Positions 22,280-33,305 of a stretch of 64,000 nucleotides of DNA are shown here, in pieces; position 1 is the stretch's first letter; each line of letters begins with the position of its first letter. This DNA comes from Odiellus spinosus (Eukaryota; Arthropoda; Arachnida; Opiliones; Phalangiidae), in the NCBI GenBank assembly GCA_963920705.1, contig OY987232.1:7752200-7816199 (forward strand). Reading direction: 5' to 3'. The notes beneath the pieces were generated by a model. The model was given only the letters and a program-made list of their open reading frames with translations. It was not told where the DNA came from and did not search any database. The position numbers were made by a program, and so were the translations under genes.

Positions 22280-22597
22280 GAGTGGAAACTAACGTCTTGT
22301 CAGCCGGTTTGGAAAATAACCTTTCGACCAGCGCCATCCTTGGATTCTTCCAATGACTGGGATCTCTCGTATGATGATAATATCAGTAATGGTCGTCAAA
22401 AAAGAACTTCACACGAGAACTGTACCGAAGTAATTGCCAATCATCTACCGACAATGGGTTGTGAATGGAACATTCAGTCTATAATATTTTCTGGTTTGTC
22501 CAAGAGGAACTTGCTACCATATCTTCGACGTTTTAATTCCTTGACTTCCTTGCCATCCCAGACTAAATCCTTTGTCTTTATCAAAGATAATCACACA
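22280..22597 (+). CDS. possible upstream exon, perhaps IR N-terminal domain
   Basis: An open frame follows a TTTATTATAG acceptor (EWKLTSCQPVWKITFRP ... HENCTEVIANHLPTMGCEWN, IQSIIFSGLSKRNLLPYLRR, QTKSFVFIKDNHT). The hydrophobic/charged pattern resembles the poorly conserved N-terminal region before the ligand-binding domain of IRs. An ACA|GTACAG donor in phase 0 would join it to the first certain IR exon at 25823. The assignment is weak because the whole segment lies inside a 2.9-kb insertion in TN-E. Confidence 0.4.
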
Positions 22598-22673
22598 GTA
22601 CAGCCTATGCTCAAGTGTTATTTTATATTACAAGAATTTGTATTTTACATATTTACTTTGAAAATAAACAGTT

Positions 22674-22785
22674 CATTTGGTGTGGCTATTAAAAAATCTA
22701 CGCCATGCCGCATATAATTAACGCAGGACATATCATTTGGTGGGTATTAAAAAGTCTACGAACTGCCGCATATAATTATGGGTAA
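22674..22785. repeat. ~54-bp tandem duplication
   Basis: TCATTTGGTGTGGCTATTAA...CCGCATATAATTA is followed by a diverged second copy, TCATTTGGTGGGTATTAA...CCGCATATAATTA. No coding role is seen. Confidence 0.6.
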
Positions 22786-23533
22786 TACAGCACACCCTTT
22801 TGCATTTTCTGAATCCTTGAGGTTAAGTGAAAATACTTATACACCGTAACGTGGATGGGAAATAACGAAGTGTGAATCAAATACACGCTGTTTCTTCTAC
22901 TCTTCCAATACTCTACATTACTTTTCATCTTTTATTTTAAGTAGGGTTAGGTTAGGTTAGGTTATGTAACCTTAACGTCGGGGTCGGGGAGGTTATATTT
23001 TGGTTTCCCAACTTGTTATTATAATTAAGTTAGACGTGCTGTAGATACAGACTTCAATAATTGGCCAACTACTTAATAATATTACGTAGTTTTAATGACG
23101 AAGCTATTGGATCTAAAACACATCCTAGTCGCAAATCTCAAGTATTTTAAAAAATAAAGTAGAGATTGAGAACGTTAAACTATAAATTTCATATTTAATC
23201 TAGCACTTGGCAGGATATGACGTCCAACTCAAGTGATATTTAATCCCTAGAACTTTCATTGTGAAATGTTTTTACAATGAATTAATATATTAAATTGGCC
23301 ACATTTCTAGGTAAGGCGATTTACATTCAATCGCCTCGGTTTATTCGAGTACTCTACCCAAAAGATCGTGAGAAATAGGTCTCTTATCACCGAAATATAG
23401 GTGAGAAACGATTGCCTAAACAATCGAAGACGTCACCATTGCACAAACGAGAGGGCTCGCCACAATTTTAAACGCTAACGTAAACCACGCATTGGTACAG
23501 TGCATCTGTGAGTACGGAATCTGCAAATCTCGT

Positions 23534-23541
23534 TTATATAG
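23534..23541 (-). promoter_or_regulatory. TATA box of TN-E copy 1
   Basis: TATATAAA on the minus strand matches the copy-2 promoter at 49767. Here the initiator has changed from TCAGTACTC to CCGTACTC, so this copy may be silent. Confidence 0.4.
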
Positions 23542-23639
23542 GCCGAGAAGAGATATATTATTAAAGTTAAAAAATCAAATGATAAGAAAATCATGCCAAC
23601 TTTTTAATTACGGTGAATTAGGGTGAATATAATGGGATA

Positions 23640-24290
23640 CTCATGATATGACATAATAGTCAAAATTAGACGGCTGAAGAGGGCTACCCTAGTAAAAGAA
23701 CCCAATAAATGCAATTTTCCGTTAACGATAAAAAATGCCATTAAAAAAAGCTTATCAACTGTTTAATAAAATCAATTTTTGTTTATCAATTTAAAGCCAA
23801 TTAATAAAGCTCGGCTAGTTATATGTTTTACCCTTTTCGTCACCCATACAGGCATCTGTCTCTCTATTAACTCGAATTCGATGGATATGCATTATCATTC
23901 TACTGTTTAAGAAATAAAATTTTGTTTACCATTTTGAAGCAATTAATAAAGCTCGGCTAAGCTTATGATTTCACCCTTTTGTAACCCATTCAGGCACCTT
24001 ACTTTCTATTAACTCGAATTCGATGGATATTCCTTATCATTCTACTGTTTAAGAAATAAAATTTTTGTTTATCATTTTGAAGCAATTAGTAAAGCTCGGC
24101 TAAGCTTAAGATTTCACCCTTTTGTAACCCATTCAGGCACCTTACTTTCTATTACTTCATATACTTAATCAACATTTCATTATTGAAATCTGTGTTTAAG
24201 TAGAGATACTCTTGTACCTGATCGAAGTCTTATCAAATTTTTTCAAAAGTACCTTTGTCTGTATTAATTCGAATTCAGTGGACGGTGGGA
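23640..24290. repeat. TN-E arm with ~140-bp subrepeats
   Basis: About three copies of a ~140-bp unit (GAATTCGATGGATAT, TTATCATTCTACTGTTTAAG, AAGCTCGGCTAAGCTTA, GTAACCCATTCAGGCACC) end in TTCAGTGGACGGTGGGA. The block is inverted relative to 21090-21700. Confidence 0.8.
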
Positions 24291-24483
24291 AGAGGGAAAC
24301 GACGACGACGATTTCAGTTATCAAGCGCCGCGGGTCCATTGGAAAAGACATTACGGTTTCTGATGAAATTCGATTTTAGATAAAGGGATAAACACGAACG
24401 TTTAGATTATTCAAAGGTTTTTCGAGTTGTGCACACTTGAAATATGCAAAAGGTGTATGTATTTGGTGAAAAAAGGACAGAAA

Positions 24484-24898
24484 TTATACAAAAAGAGGCT
24501 GCTTCGCACCCTTCAAACCCGTGAAGGGACACAAAATAATTTTCAGAGAAAGAGCAATTTCATATCTTTAAAATTATAGTTAGTAAATTAAGTCTATTAC
24601 TTCAAAGATTTTATTATTATTATACATTTTCCAAAAAACGGATAAAGACGATCTAGGACTAATCTTTAGCTAGTTTCATTCGTGATACTGGAGAACGTTT
24701 CCTAGGTCGTCTTCATCCGTTTTTTGGAAAATATATCAAAAAAAAGAAAATCTTTCAAGTAGTAGACTAAATCTACTAACTGTAATTTTAAAGAAATTGC
24801 TCTTTCTCTAACAATTAATTTGCGTCCCTTCACGGGTTTGATTCTAGTTAGATAAATAGCCCTTTTTAAGGGTGCGAAGCTACCTCTTTTTTGTATAA
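24484..24898. mobile_element. FB1 palindromic element, copy 2
   Basis: A shorter FB1 copy: the left arm lacks ~30 bases after CGCACCCTT, and the centre is reduced. The arms again pair (CCAAAAAACGGATAAAGACG with CGTCTTCATCCGTTTTTTGG). It abuts the right TIR of TN-E copy 1. Confidence 0.85.
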
Positions 24899-25501
24899 AA
24901 TTATTTTAAGCTAAAAGTTCTGTTATTGGAAAAACTAGACTCTAATGTTTATGTTGGAAACTCCGGTTTATACTAGTTTTAAGCTCACTGTCTATCCAAA
25001 TTTGAGAATACCATGATAGTACCCTACACGTTTAGTGTCAAATTACCGATTTTCAATTTAATTAACAATTTTTGGAGCTTAGACCAATTTTATATTTTTA
25101 ACTATTGGAAATAGTAACGAAAGAAATATCTGCAAGTTTATTACAATAATAATAATAAAAATCACCCCCACAACTCGAGAGGTTAATCAATTAATGCAAT
25201 TTAGTTGCAGAACCATGAACCTTTGACTGTACTAAAGTGATAACGTAACTGACTACGCATTTAGCAGTGTCAAGGGCTTTTGTCAATTAGGTAATAGAGT
25301 AGTCGTTGTATTGATTTTACTGAAGTAACTTACCCCTCGCCAGAACCTCCCCTTCGCCAAGATAAAGGACGCTGCCAAACTTACTGCCAAAACTTACTAA
25401 AAATGAGGTTTTACCATAAACAGATGCTAATAGAGCCGACGTCACCACACGTCTCGGAAATCGATATTTTATTATATTTCCTGTGAAAATTAGATACATT
25501 T

Positions 25502-25641
25502 GCCGCGTTCACACTAAACACTTTGAAACCATTTCCAAAGCTCAAATCGACTTCTGAAGCTAATATTTGTAATTTTTTAGCTGGATATTTGCATTTTAAC
25601 CTTTCAAAAAGTGTTTAAAACGGTTTCTAGCGTGAACACGG
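25502..25641. mobile_element. possible short MITE, ~140 bp
   Basis: Terminal inverted repeats CCGCGTTCACACTAAACAC and its approximate complement (GTTTCTAGCGTGAACACGG) bound an AT-rich centre. No clear target duplication was found. Confidence 0.5.
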
Positions 25642-25822
25642 ATAACCTCTGAACAGTAAATACGGATTTTCAAAACGGTGGTTGAAGGTATAACACAGTT
25701 TCAATGTGAACAGCCACACAGAGGCAGACAGACAGATTCACTCATTGATTGCCACCCCTTCCCCTCAATTCAGTTCACTGAAATCGGTTAAAGCTACAAC
25801 GTAACTTTTAAAAATTTTCCAG

Positions 25823-26134
25823 AGATGCGAGCTAAAAGCCCTATTACGTATCATTATACAGGTAATACCCTGGATATCAGTGACCAATGAAGACGAAAGA
25901 AATATTGTAACCATAGCCAATGGTCCCATGTTCAAATTATTCCACTACATTACAACATCGCTTAACAAGAGGTGCGTCTGTGTTTTTAATAAGAGTTCCT
26001 TATCAAATACTCGAAAGTTCTCAAATATTTGGTATAATTATAGATACGTTCTTAAAAAATATCCAAAACCAATATATGGGGTGAAGTCTAAGAATGGAAA
26101 ATGGACAGGAATGATAGGAGAATTATTAAGAAAT
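25823..26134 (+). CDS. ionotropic receptor exon 1 (first certain exon): ligand-binding lobe S1
   Basis: This is the first certain exon of a variant ionotropic glutamate receptor (IR), a ligand-gated cation channel of the plasma membrane used by arthropods for chemosensing. The exon follows a TTTTCCAG acceptor and ends RN|GTACGT in phase 0, giving 104 codons. It holds the start of the ligand-binding domain: LRIIIQVIPWISVT, then NGPMFKLFHYITTSLNK, then YGVKSKNGKWTGMIGELL. This matches the IR pattern of dGPM..LL..la..LN followed by G.WtGMiG.L. The frame is open upstream to the acceptor without an obvious signal peptide, so one or more 5' exons are missing or lie at 22016-22597. The chain assembled from this exon to the stop is 460 codons. 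Confidence 0.85.
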
Positions 26135-26926
26135 GTACGTTATCGACAAAGCTTCTGCCATACACATACGTTGTAATTTCTTATCAGGCGTGTTAATTTT
26201 TCGCGATATTGTTATCATTTATGAATTTAGAGCGTGTGATTCTTAAAGGACGACTATTGTCTGAAAAATTTACTAGCATTTTAAATTGTTCCCTGTTTTA
26301 TAGTAATTAATATAATTTTTTCACAATTTTTGATCGGTTATTTCAAATAGAAAATAATATTTGAAACATTTTAGGCTTTCCACTGTGCTTAAATTTTATT
26401 GAAATGGATTTCGACCAATCAGAGGCTAGAGTCTATAGAATAAAGAATGATAAAGATATTAAGTTTCTCTATATCGCGAAGCTTTAAGAGATTCTGCTGG
26501 TGTATTAACCGGCTTTTCCGTAAATTTAGTAAAAGAAAATTTTTTTGTGAAAGTCTAATTTTGAAATTGTACAAATTGAAAAATATTTCGAGCAAAAATT
26601 CACGGAATCGGTAGGCCGAGATACGAGACAATTTATTATTTTTTTAATAAAATACAAATGTAAACACTCATTGCCATTTAATGTGACAGGTAATTTTAGG
26701 AGAAGTCACTGTAGTGAAATTATAACGCGTGTTTAAGTACAAAACTTTAAAAAAATAAATTTTTTGATAGAGTAAAAACTTCAAAAATTATGAGAAAAAT
26801 TCGGTAGGGTATATTTTTAAGTAAGAAATCAGAAAAAAGAATATAATTTCAGCTAATAGTTTCCCTTTAAGTAGAAAACACTCTATTCAAGATTTCTATT
26901 TAAAAACCTTTATTTTATATTTTTAG

Positions 26927-27088
26927 AATTCAGACATTGTGATATCCCCGGTAGCGGCCAATTTCGCGAGATTCGGAGATGTTACTTATAGTACGGAAAT
27001 CTTCCACTCTAATCTAGCAATTCTTAGTAAAGCCAACAAGTCAATTCCGACAAATTTAATTGGATTGCTTAAAGTCTTCGATAGAGAA
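26927..27088 (+). CDS. ionotropic receptor exon 2: end of S1
   Basis: 54 codons from a TTTTTAG acceptor to DRE|GTAATT, phase 0 at both ends. The sequence SDIVISPVAANFARFGDVTY is the IR equivalent of the D.a.gp....R...vdfs motif; the Arg in FARFGD corresponds to the glutamate-receptor Arg that contacts the ligand alpha-carboxyl. It ends with the linker to the membrane, LIGLLKVFDRE. It lies 792 bases after exon 1. Confidence 0.88.
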
Positions 27089-27502
27089 GTAATTATTTTG
27101 AAAAGTAATTTATAATTACGCTTATGTAACTGCTTATATCAAGATTCAGACTTAAAGATATTCACGAAAGTAATATTTGCTTCTTTAGTCACAATAATTC
27201 TTGACCATCGTCGTATTGTTAAAAATATTTGTTATTGTTTTGAAATATGAAATTTTCCGAAATTATTATTTATTCTATCTTCGTTTAACTAAATATCCTC
27301 TTTTTAACGTTAAACCGTTGCTTAAAACAAGTGTGATTTTTTACATAGTTTGTTTTAAAGGGATAAAATTATGAAACGGTAAAATTAACGAAAAATACGC
27401 AAATAGTCATAAAATTAAGGTATAATTTTTATCCTCTAACGATCATATATTGTTTCTTGCGAAAACTATTTCCTTTTGAATTAATTACTAAAACATTTCT
27501 AG

Positions 27503-27659
27503 GTATGGCTTGCTATTATTATTTCGATGGCTTTAATGATCACTGTTTCATCTCTGGAAGTATATGTTTCTAAATTTGGAAACGTTCGATTAAAGAGAAT
27601 ATCGAAAAGTCATTTACGTCGAGTTGTCTTGGACTACTGCGCTGCTTTCCTTTTTGAAG
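27503..27659 (+). CDS. ionotropic receptor exon 3: first membrane segment and pore loop start
   Basis: 52 codons plus one base, acceptor ACATTTCTAG, donor GAAG|GTATTT. VWLAIIISMALMITVSSLEV is the first transmembrane segment, following the FDREV junction. The rest is a basic cytoplasmic linker and the start of the pore loop (LRRVVLDYCAAFLFEG). It carries the split codon G|CT to exon 4. Confidence 0.88.
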
Positions 27660-28094
27660 GTATTTTATTTTCCAAAATTATGGAACCCTGTTAAAACTTT
27701 GCAGAAATAAATTATAATGATTCGTTGGAGCTACTTTTCGATAATCCATAAGCCCATCAGAAGTGATTAACTTATGACTTTAACTAAGAAAATGGGCTGG
27801 ATAGAAAGCCGTTACAAATGATTTGGGTCGACTTATATATATGTTCAACGGAAATGAATCTAGTTAAAAAACTAAGCTAGCCTTACCTAAGGCTAATCCA
27901 GTGTCGATGAATTGGAAAAAAAACCTTGTCGATCATTTGGGAATCGATCAAGTGAACCAAGGCCGCTACGATCCGCGAAAAATATTTTTCAAGCACATAG
28001 CTATTGAGTTTAAATAGAATAATGATTCTTCTGGTACACTAGTGAACATTACTATAGTTTCTAGTAGGGTATAATTGTTAATTTTTATCCGCAG

Positions 28095-28315
28095 CTACTC
28101 CAAAAAAAATTGATTCGACGAAAAATCGGTTTTTGTTCGGTATATGGTTAATGATGGTTTTCGTCCTAATGAACGCCTTTTTGCGTAATTTTCGAGCTAG
28201 TATGCTGATTTTTAATGACGCTGATAACATCGAGGGGCTTTCTGATTTATCTCAAATTGTCGATAAGATTCATCCAGTCTTGGTTAAAGGAACTGCTTAC
28301 GAAGATTATTTCAAG
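28095..28315 (+). CDS. ionotropic receptor exon 4: second pore helix and start of S2
   Basis: Two bases plus 73 codons, acceptor TATCCGCAG, donor AAG|GTTTCT, a weak donor. RFLFGIWLMMVFVLMNAFLR is the M3-type helix; the region of the SYTANLAAF gate motif of classical receptors reads NAFLRNFRASMLI, as usual for divergent IRs. IEGLSDLSQIVDKIHPVLVK begins the second ligand-binding lobe. The next exon is 28.9 kb away. Confidence 0.88.
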
Positions 28316-28632
28316 GTTTCTAACTAGTGTTTTGAAATTGGACAAATAAACTACACCAATCGAATCACGTTTTTCAAAAGGCAGAACCTATCACAACAAG
28401 GAGTTGAATTTATAGTTTCAATATTCATATTTTAACTAAATTATATATTCATCATTAACTTAGTGAAGGAAAAAAAAATTTCCGCCTTGAAATTTTGAAA
28501 GAATATATGTGGACTTGAAAACATAATATTAGCCTTTGAACCCATCCTCGTATATTACGTAGCCAAAATCCGTTTGTATATATCACACAGAGTTTTCAAA
28601 TGTACATACCTTTTTGGGGCAACATTATAATT

Positions 28633-30065
28633 ATATCAAAAATGTCTTTGCGAACAAAGACCCAGAAGGACATGTTATGGCCTTGAATGTCTGAAGTGAC
28701 AGATATTTAATTTTCTTTTAAAACATAAAATTTAAATACAATTAAATTTTCTTTTAAATTATGAAATTTAAATACAATTAGATTTTCTTTTAAAACGAAA
28801 TTTAAATATAATCACAATCTGGCACGATTTAGAGTTTCAAATTTCAATACAACTGATTTTATTCACTCGGAAATATTTAAGAAAAACATAACAGACTATT
28901 TTCTCCCATTGACGCTTAACATTAAATTTCGCTTGATTATTTTTCAGGGAAAACGTGTATTGTACTGTTATTTTTCAGTATAACGTGAGTCCACTTTATG
29001 TTTTCTTAGTTTAACCCGAATTTCCACGACTCGCAATTGAACGGATCGTTAAAAATACTCCCGGTTTATTGGAATGGGTATATGATAAAGGGAAATGTGT
29101 TTTTTAAAGCCCGTTTAAAGTCACCTTCTTTTCTAACTTAGCAGACGACGCAAACCATAACAATTTGTACTTTCAAAGCTATATTGCGCGCGCGAGGGAA
29201 GAGAATTTCAAAGCGACGAATTTTAGAGCGGATAAGGTTTTTAAATAAATAGTAATACTTTCATTTTTCTTTTCATTAAAACCGTACAATTAAAATGATG
29301 ATTTCCACAAGGGACCACTAATTAGTTATTAGGAGTTATAAAAAAAACATTATCCATGGATTAGGTTTGTTCGTTTGCAATCCAAATTAAAAATTAAAAT
29401 ATGGGGAATTTTTATTCCCTTTAAATTCCTTGTATAAGCATCCGTAAGCTAACATGAACGAATTGCCTCGACTAAAGTCGAGGAGTTGTAATAAAACATT
29501 ATCCATGGATTAGGTTTGTTCGTTTGCAACCTAGATTAAAAATTAAAATATGGGGAATTTTTTTCCCTTTAAATTCCTTGATAAGCATTCATAAGCTAAC
29601 ATGAACGAGAACGAATTGCCTCGACTAAAGTCGAAGAGTTATAATAAAGCATTATCCATAGAAAACATTATCCATAGAAAACATTATCCAATTAAGGTAT
29701 GAGATCAGATCATAGAACTTTGAGTCTATGCCTAAAGCCAAAGCTAAATTAAGTATATTTTTCTATCGAAATTTAATGTTAAGCGTCAATGGGAGAAAAT
29801 CGTCTGTTATGTTTTTCTTAAATATTTCCGAGTGAATAAAATCAGTTGTATTGAAATTTGAAACTCTAAATCGTGCCAGATTGTGATTATATTTAAATTT
29901 CGTTTTAAAAGAAAATCTAATTGTATTTAAATTTCATGTTTTAAAAGAAAATTTAATTGTATTTAAATTTAATGTTTTAAAAGAAAATTAAATATCTGTC
30001 ACTTCAGACATTCAAGGCCATAACATGTCCTTCTGGGTCTTTGTTCGCAAAGACATTTTTGATAT
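28633..30065. mobile_element. PAL palindromic element, copy 1
   Basis: Long inverted arms (about 28633-28950 and 29765-30065) begin ATATCAAAAATGTCTTTGCG and contain CCCAGAAGGACATGTTATGG and repeats of ATTTAAATACAATTAAATTT. The inner ~800 bp has a ~147-bp direct duplication (29330-29640) that ends in the palindrome CCTCGACTAAAGTCGAGG. No ORF. A second copy lies at 44988-46613. Confidence 0.85.
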
Positions 30066-30106
30066 AATATCTGTCACTTCAGTCTAACACGAAAGTGTTA
30101 ACTTCT

Positions 30107-32395
30107 ATATTAAAAGACTAGCCCTTTAAAAAGTGATTCAGTCAAATCTCTACATTTTTATCATTGCCCTTTAAACCCAATTAAAATTAATTTTTTCATA
30201 ATTTTTGATGTTAATAGCTGGGGCAGCCTCACTTGATTCAGTCAGATCTCTACATTTTTACCATTGCCCTTTAATCCCAATTAAAATTAATTTTTACATT
30301 ATTTTTGATGTTAATAGCTGGGGGAGCCGCACTTGATTCAGTCAAATCTCTACATTTTTACCATTGCCCTTTAATTCCAATTAAAAAAAAATTTTACATT
30401 ATTTTTGATGTTAATAGCTGGGGGAGCCGCACTTGATTCAGTCAAATCTCTACATTTTTACCATTGCCCTTTAATCCCAATTAAAATTAATTTTTACATT
30501 ATTTTTGATGTTAATAGCTGGGGCAGACGCACTTGATTCAGTCAAATCTCTACATTTTTACCAGTGCCTCTTAATCCCAATTAAAATTAATTTTTTCATT
30601 ATTTTTGATGTTAACAGCTGGGGCAGCCGCACTTGATTCAGTCAGATCTCTACATTTTTACCATTGCCCTTTAAACCCAATTAAAATTAATTATTTCACA
30701 ATTTTTGATGTTAATAGCTGGGGCAGCCTCACTTGATTCAGTCAAATTTCTACATTTTTACCAGTGCCCTTTAATCCCAATTAAAATTTATTTTTTCATT
30801 ATTTTTGATGTTAATAGCTGGGGCAGCCGCACTTGATTCAGTCAGATCTCTACATTTTTACCATTGCCCTTTAAACCCAATTAAAATTAATTATTTCACA
30901 ATTTTTGATGTTAATAGCTGGGGCAGCCTCACTTGATTCAGTCAAATTTCTACATTTTTACCAGTGCCCTTTAATCCCAATTAAAATTTATTTTTTCATT
31001 ATTTTTGATGTTAATAGCTGGGGCAGCCGCACTTGATTCAGTCAGATCTCTACATTTTTACCATTGCCCTTTAAACCCAATTAAAATTAATTATTTCACA
31101 ATTTTTGATGTTAATAGCTGGGGCAGCCTCACTTGATTCAGTCAAATTTCTACATTTTTACCAGTGCCCTTTAATCCCAATTAAAATTTATTTTTTCATT
31201 ATTTTTGATGTTAATAGCTGGGGCAGCCTCACTTGATTCAGTCAAACCTCTACATTTTTACCAGTGCCCTTTAATCCCAATTAAAATTAATTTTTACATT
31301 ATTTTTGATGTTAATAGCTGGGGCAGCCGCACTTGATTCAGTCAGATCTCTACATTTGTACCATTGCCCTTTAAACCCAATTAAAATTAATTTTTTCATA
31401 ATTTTTGATGTTAATAGCTGGGGCAGCCGCACTTGATTCAGTCAAATCTCTACATTTTTACCATTGCCCTTTAATCCCAATTAAAATTAATTTTTTCCTT
31501 ATTTTTGATGTTAATAGCTGGGGCAGCCGCACTTGATTCAGTCAAATCTCTACATTTTTACCATTGCCCTTTAATCCCAATTAAAATTAATTTTTACATT
31601 TTTTTGATGTTAATAGCTGGGGCAGCCGCACTTGATTTAGTCAAATTTCTACATTTTTACCATTGCCCTTTAAACCTAATTAAACTAAATTTTTTCATAA
31701 TTTTTGATGTTAATAGCTGCGGCAGCCGCACTTGATTTAGTCAAATTTCTACATTTTTACCATTGCCCTTTAAACCCAATTAAAATTAATTTTTTCATAA
31801 TTTTTGATGTTAATGGCTGGGGCAGCCGCACTTGATTTAGTCAAATTTCTACATTTTTACCATTGCCCTTTAAACCCAATTAAAATTAATTTTTTCATAA
31901 TTTTTGATGTTAATAGCTGGGGCAGCCTCACTTGATTCAGTCAGATCTCTACATTTTCCCCATTGCCCTTTAAACCCAATTAAAATTAATTTTTTCATCA
32001 ATTTTGATGTTAATACCTCCGACAGCCGCAGCGAAATCATTATATTTTCCCCATTGCCCTTTAAACCAAATTTAAATTAAATTTTTCATCAATTTTGATG
32101 TTAATACCTCCGACAGCCGCAGTGAAATCTTTATATTTTCCCCATTGCCCTTTAAACCAAATTTAAATTAATTATTTCAGCAATTTTGATGTTAATACCT
32201 CCGACAGCCGCAATGAAATCTTTATATTTTCCCCATTGCCCTTTAAACCAAATTTAAATTAATTATTTCAGCAATTTTGATGTTAATACCTCCGACAGCC
32301 GCAGCGAAATTTTTATATTTTCCCCATTGCCCTTTAAACCAAATTCCAATTAATTTTTTCATTATTTTTGATGTTAATACCTTCCTTATTGCCGT
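30107..32395. repeat. 100-bp satellite array, ~23 units
   Basis: About 18 units of 100 bp (GATGTTAATAGCTGGGGCAG, CACTTGATTCAGTCAAATCT, CTACATTTTTACCATTGCCC) are followed by about five shorter, diverged units of ~86 bp (CTCCGACAGCCGCAGYGAAA). Between 30635 and 31230 two unit types alternate, making a 200-bp higher-order repeat present three times. Short ORFs across it are by-products of the period. Confidence 0.95.
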
Positions 32396-32470
32396 TCGGA
32401 ATAGCAAGTCGTTCGGAATTTCACTCATTTTTAAAAAGGAGAGTACTTTTAAGGCGGAGAAATTGAAAAT

Positions 32471-32973
32471 TAATGTTATTCTATGGGATTTAGATTTTTT
32501 GCAAGAGACTTACCTTTCAGATTTATTTTCTAATGCTTCCAAATATTTTACAGGCTTTATTTTAAGACTAATTTCATAATTTTATACCGATTAGTTTGGT
32601 CACAGTCTATAAACGGCAAAAATATGAAGAAGGAGAAATTAAGTCATTAGAGTTCAATACCCATAGCCTCCAAATCAAGCGCGCGCGCTCGTGCTCGTGA
32701 TTTTAAAAAGCCATATAAAACCTAAGCCTAATTTGTCAAATTAGGCTTAGGTTTTTGGCGAATCTATTTCTCCGCCTTGTTGTTCCCTCCGTTTTCATAA
32801 ATAGATTGTGGGCCATCTAATTGGTGTAAAATTATGAAATTAGTCTTAAAATAAAGCTCGAATCTTAATTCATACCACACGGAAAATCCAAGTCTGAAAA
32901 ATATCCGGAAGTATTAGAAAATAAATCTGAAAGGTAAGCCACTTTCAAAAAACCAAATCCCATAGAATAACAT
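32471..32973. mobile_element. foldback element with perfect central palindrome
   Basis: The arms 32471-32587 and 32826-32973 are diverged inverted repeats (TTATTCTATGGGATTTAG, TAAGACTAATTTCATAATTT). At 32717-32755 there is a perfect palindrome with 19-base arms and a one-base loop (AAACCTAAGCCTAATTTG is one arm less its first A). A run of GCGCGCGC precedes it. Confidence 0.75.
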
Positions 32974-33009
32974 TACGATTTGGCCATGCGCGAAACCAGC
33001 TAAGTACCA

Positions 33010-33305
33010 AAAAAAGGGTCAACTTTAGAATTAATTTTAAAATACTTAGACTTAATATTTTTAAATGAAACTTGAAAAGTTCAACATTCGAACCTTGCTC
33101 TACCATTTAAAAGTGATTATATCTGTAACAAATAATTCCTCTTTTAGTTCTGTCAATCACTGGACTTGTCCTCGAAAGAGTCGATTTTAATGTTATTCTA
33201 TGGGAGAATGGAGCGTTTTGATTGGCTAGAGACTGAATTTTTTAGGAAATCAAAATAGCATTACAGATGATGATGGGCCCAATACATAGAACCCTACCGG
33301 GTTCT
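33010..33305. mobile_element. dispersed repeat, copy 1
   Basis: This ~290-bp block is shared with 44347-44631: AATTAATTTTAAAATACTTA, AGCGTTTTGATTGGCTAGAG, GCATTACAGATGATGAT and the end GAACCCTACCGGGTTCT, itself a near palindrome. No ORF. Class unknown. Confidence 0.75.

Larger units (their letters stand above)
20124..23023. mobile_element. 2.9-kb insertion within TN-E
   Basis: Comparison with TN-E copy 2 (junction near 50275) shows that the segment between AAATCTTTATTTTTTA and TTATTATAATTAAG is extra here. TTA occurs at both junctions and could be a 3-bp target duplication. The segment starts with hairpins (20127-20563), contains a solo TN-E arm (21090-21700) and holds two possible exons (22016-22597). 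It could be a transposon, or cellular DNA trapped between pieces of TN-E. Confidence 0.5.
17836..24480. mobile_element. TN-E, large non-coding element with short TIRs
   Basis: The ends are inverted repeats of about 33 bp (17836-17869 and 24448-24480, starting CTGTCCTTTTTTCACCAAA), each abutting an FB1 hairpin. From the left the core holds a stretch rich in TAACCTAACCTTACCTAAA, a conserved block with ATTCAATCGCCTCGGTTTAT (about 23300), a TATA-containing block (23534) and ~140-bp subrepeats (23740-24200). It has been invaded by a hAT element and by a 2.9-kb insertion. Copy 2 (48926-51070) is in the opposite orientation and lacks both. Copy 3 begins at 61386. No intact gene belongs to the element, so it is probably non-autonomous. 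The class is unknown to me. Confidence 0.7.

Noticed and set aside
31505-31735. ORFs across the 100-bp satellite
   Set aside because: The repeat length is not a multiple of three and the ORF exists only where 99-bp units occur; no family resemblance.
30107-32395. CRISPR-like array
   Set aside because: Regular spacing, but no unique spacers alternate with a short repeat; it is a plain satellite in a eukaryotic genome.
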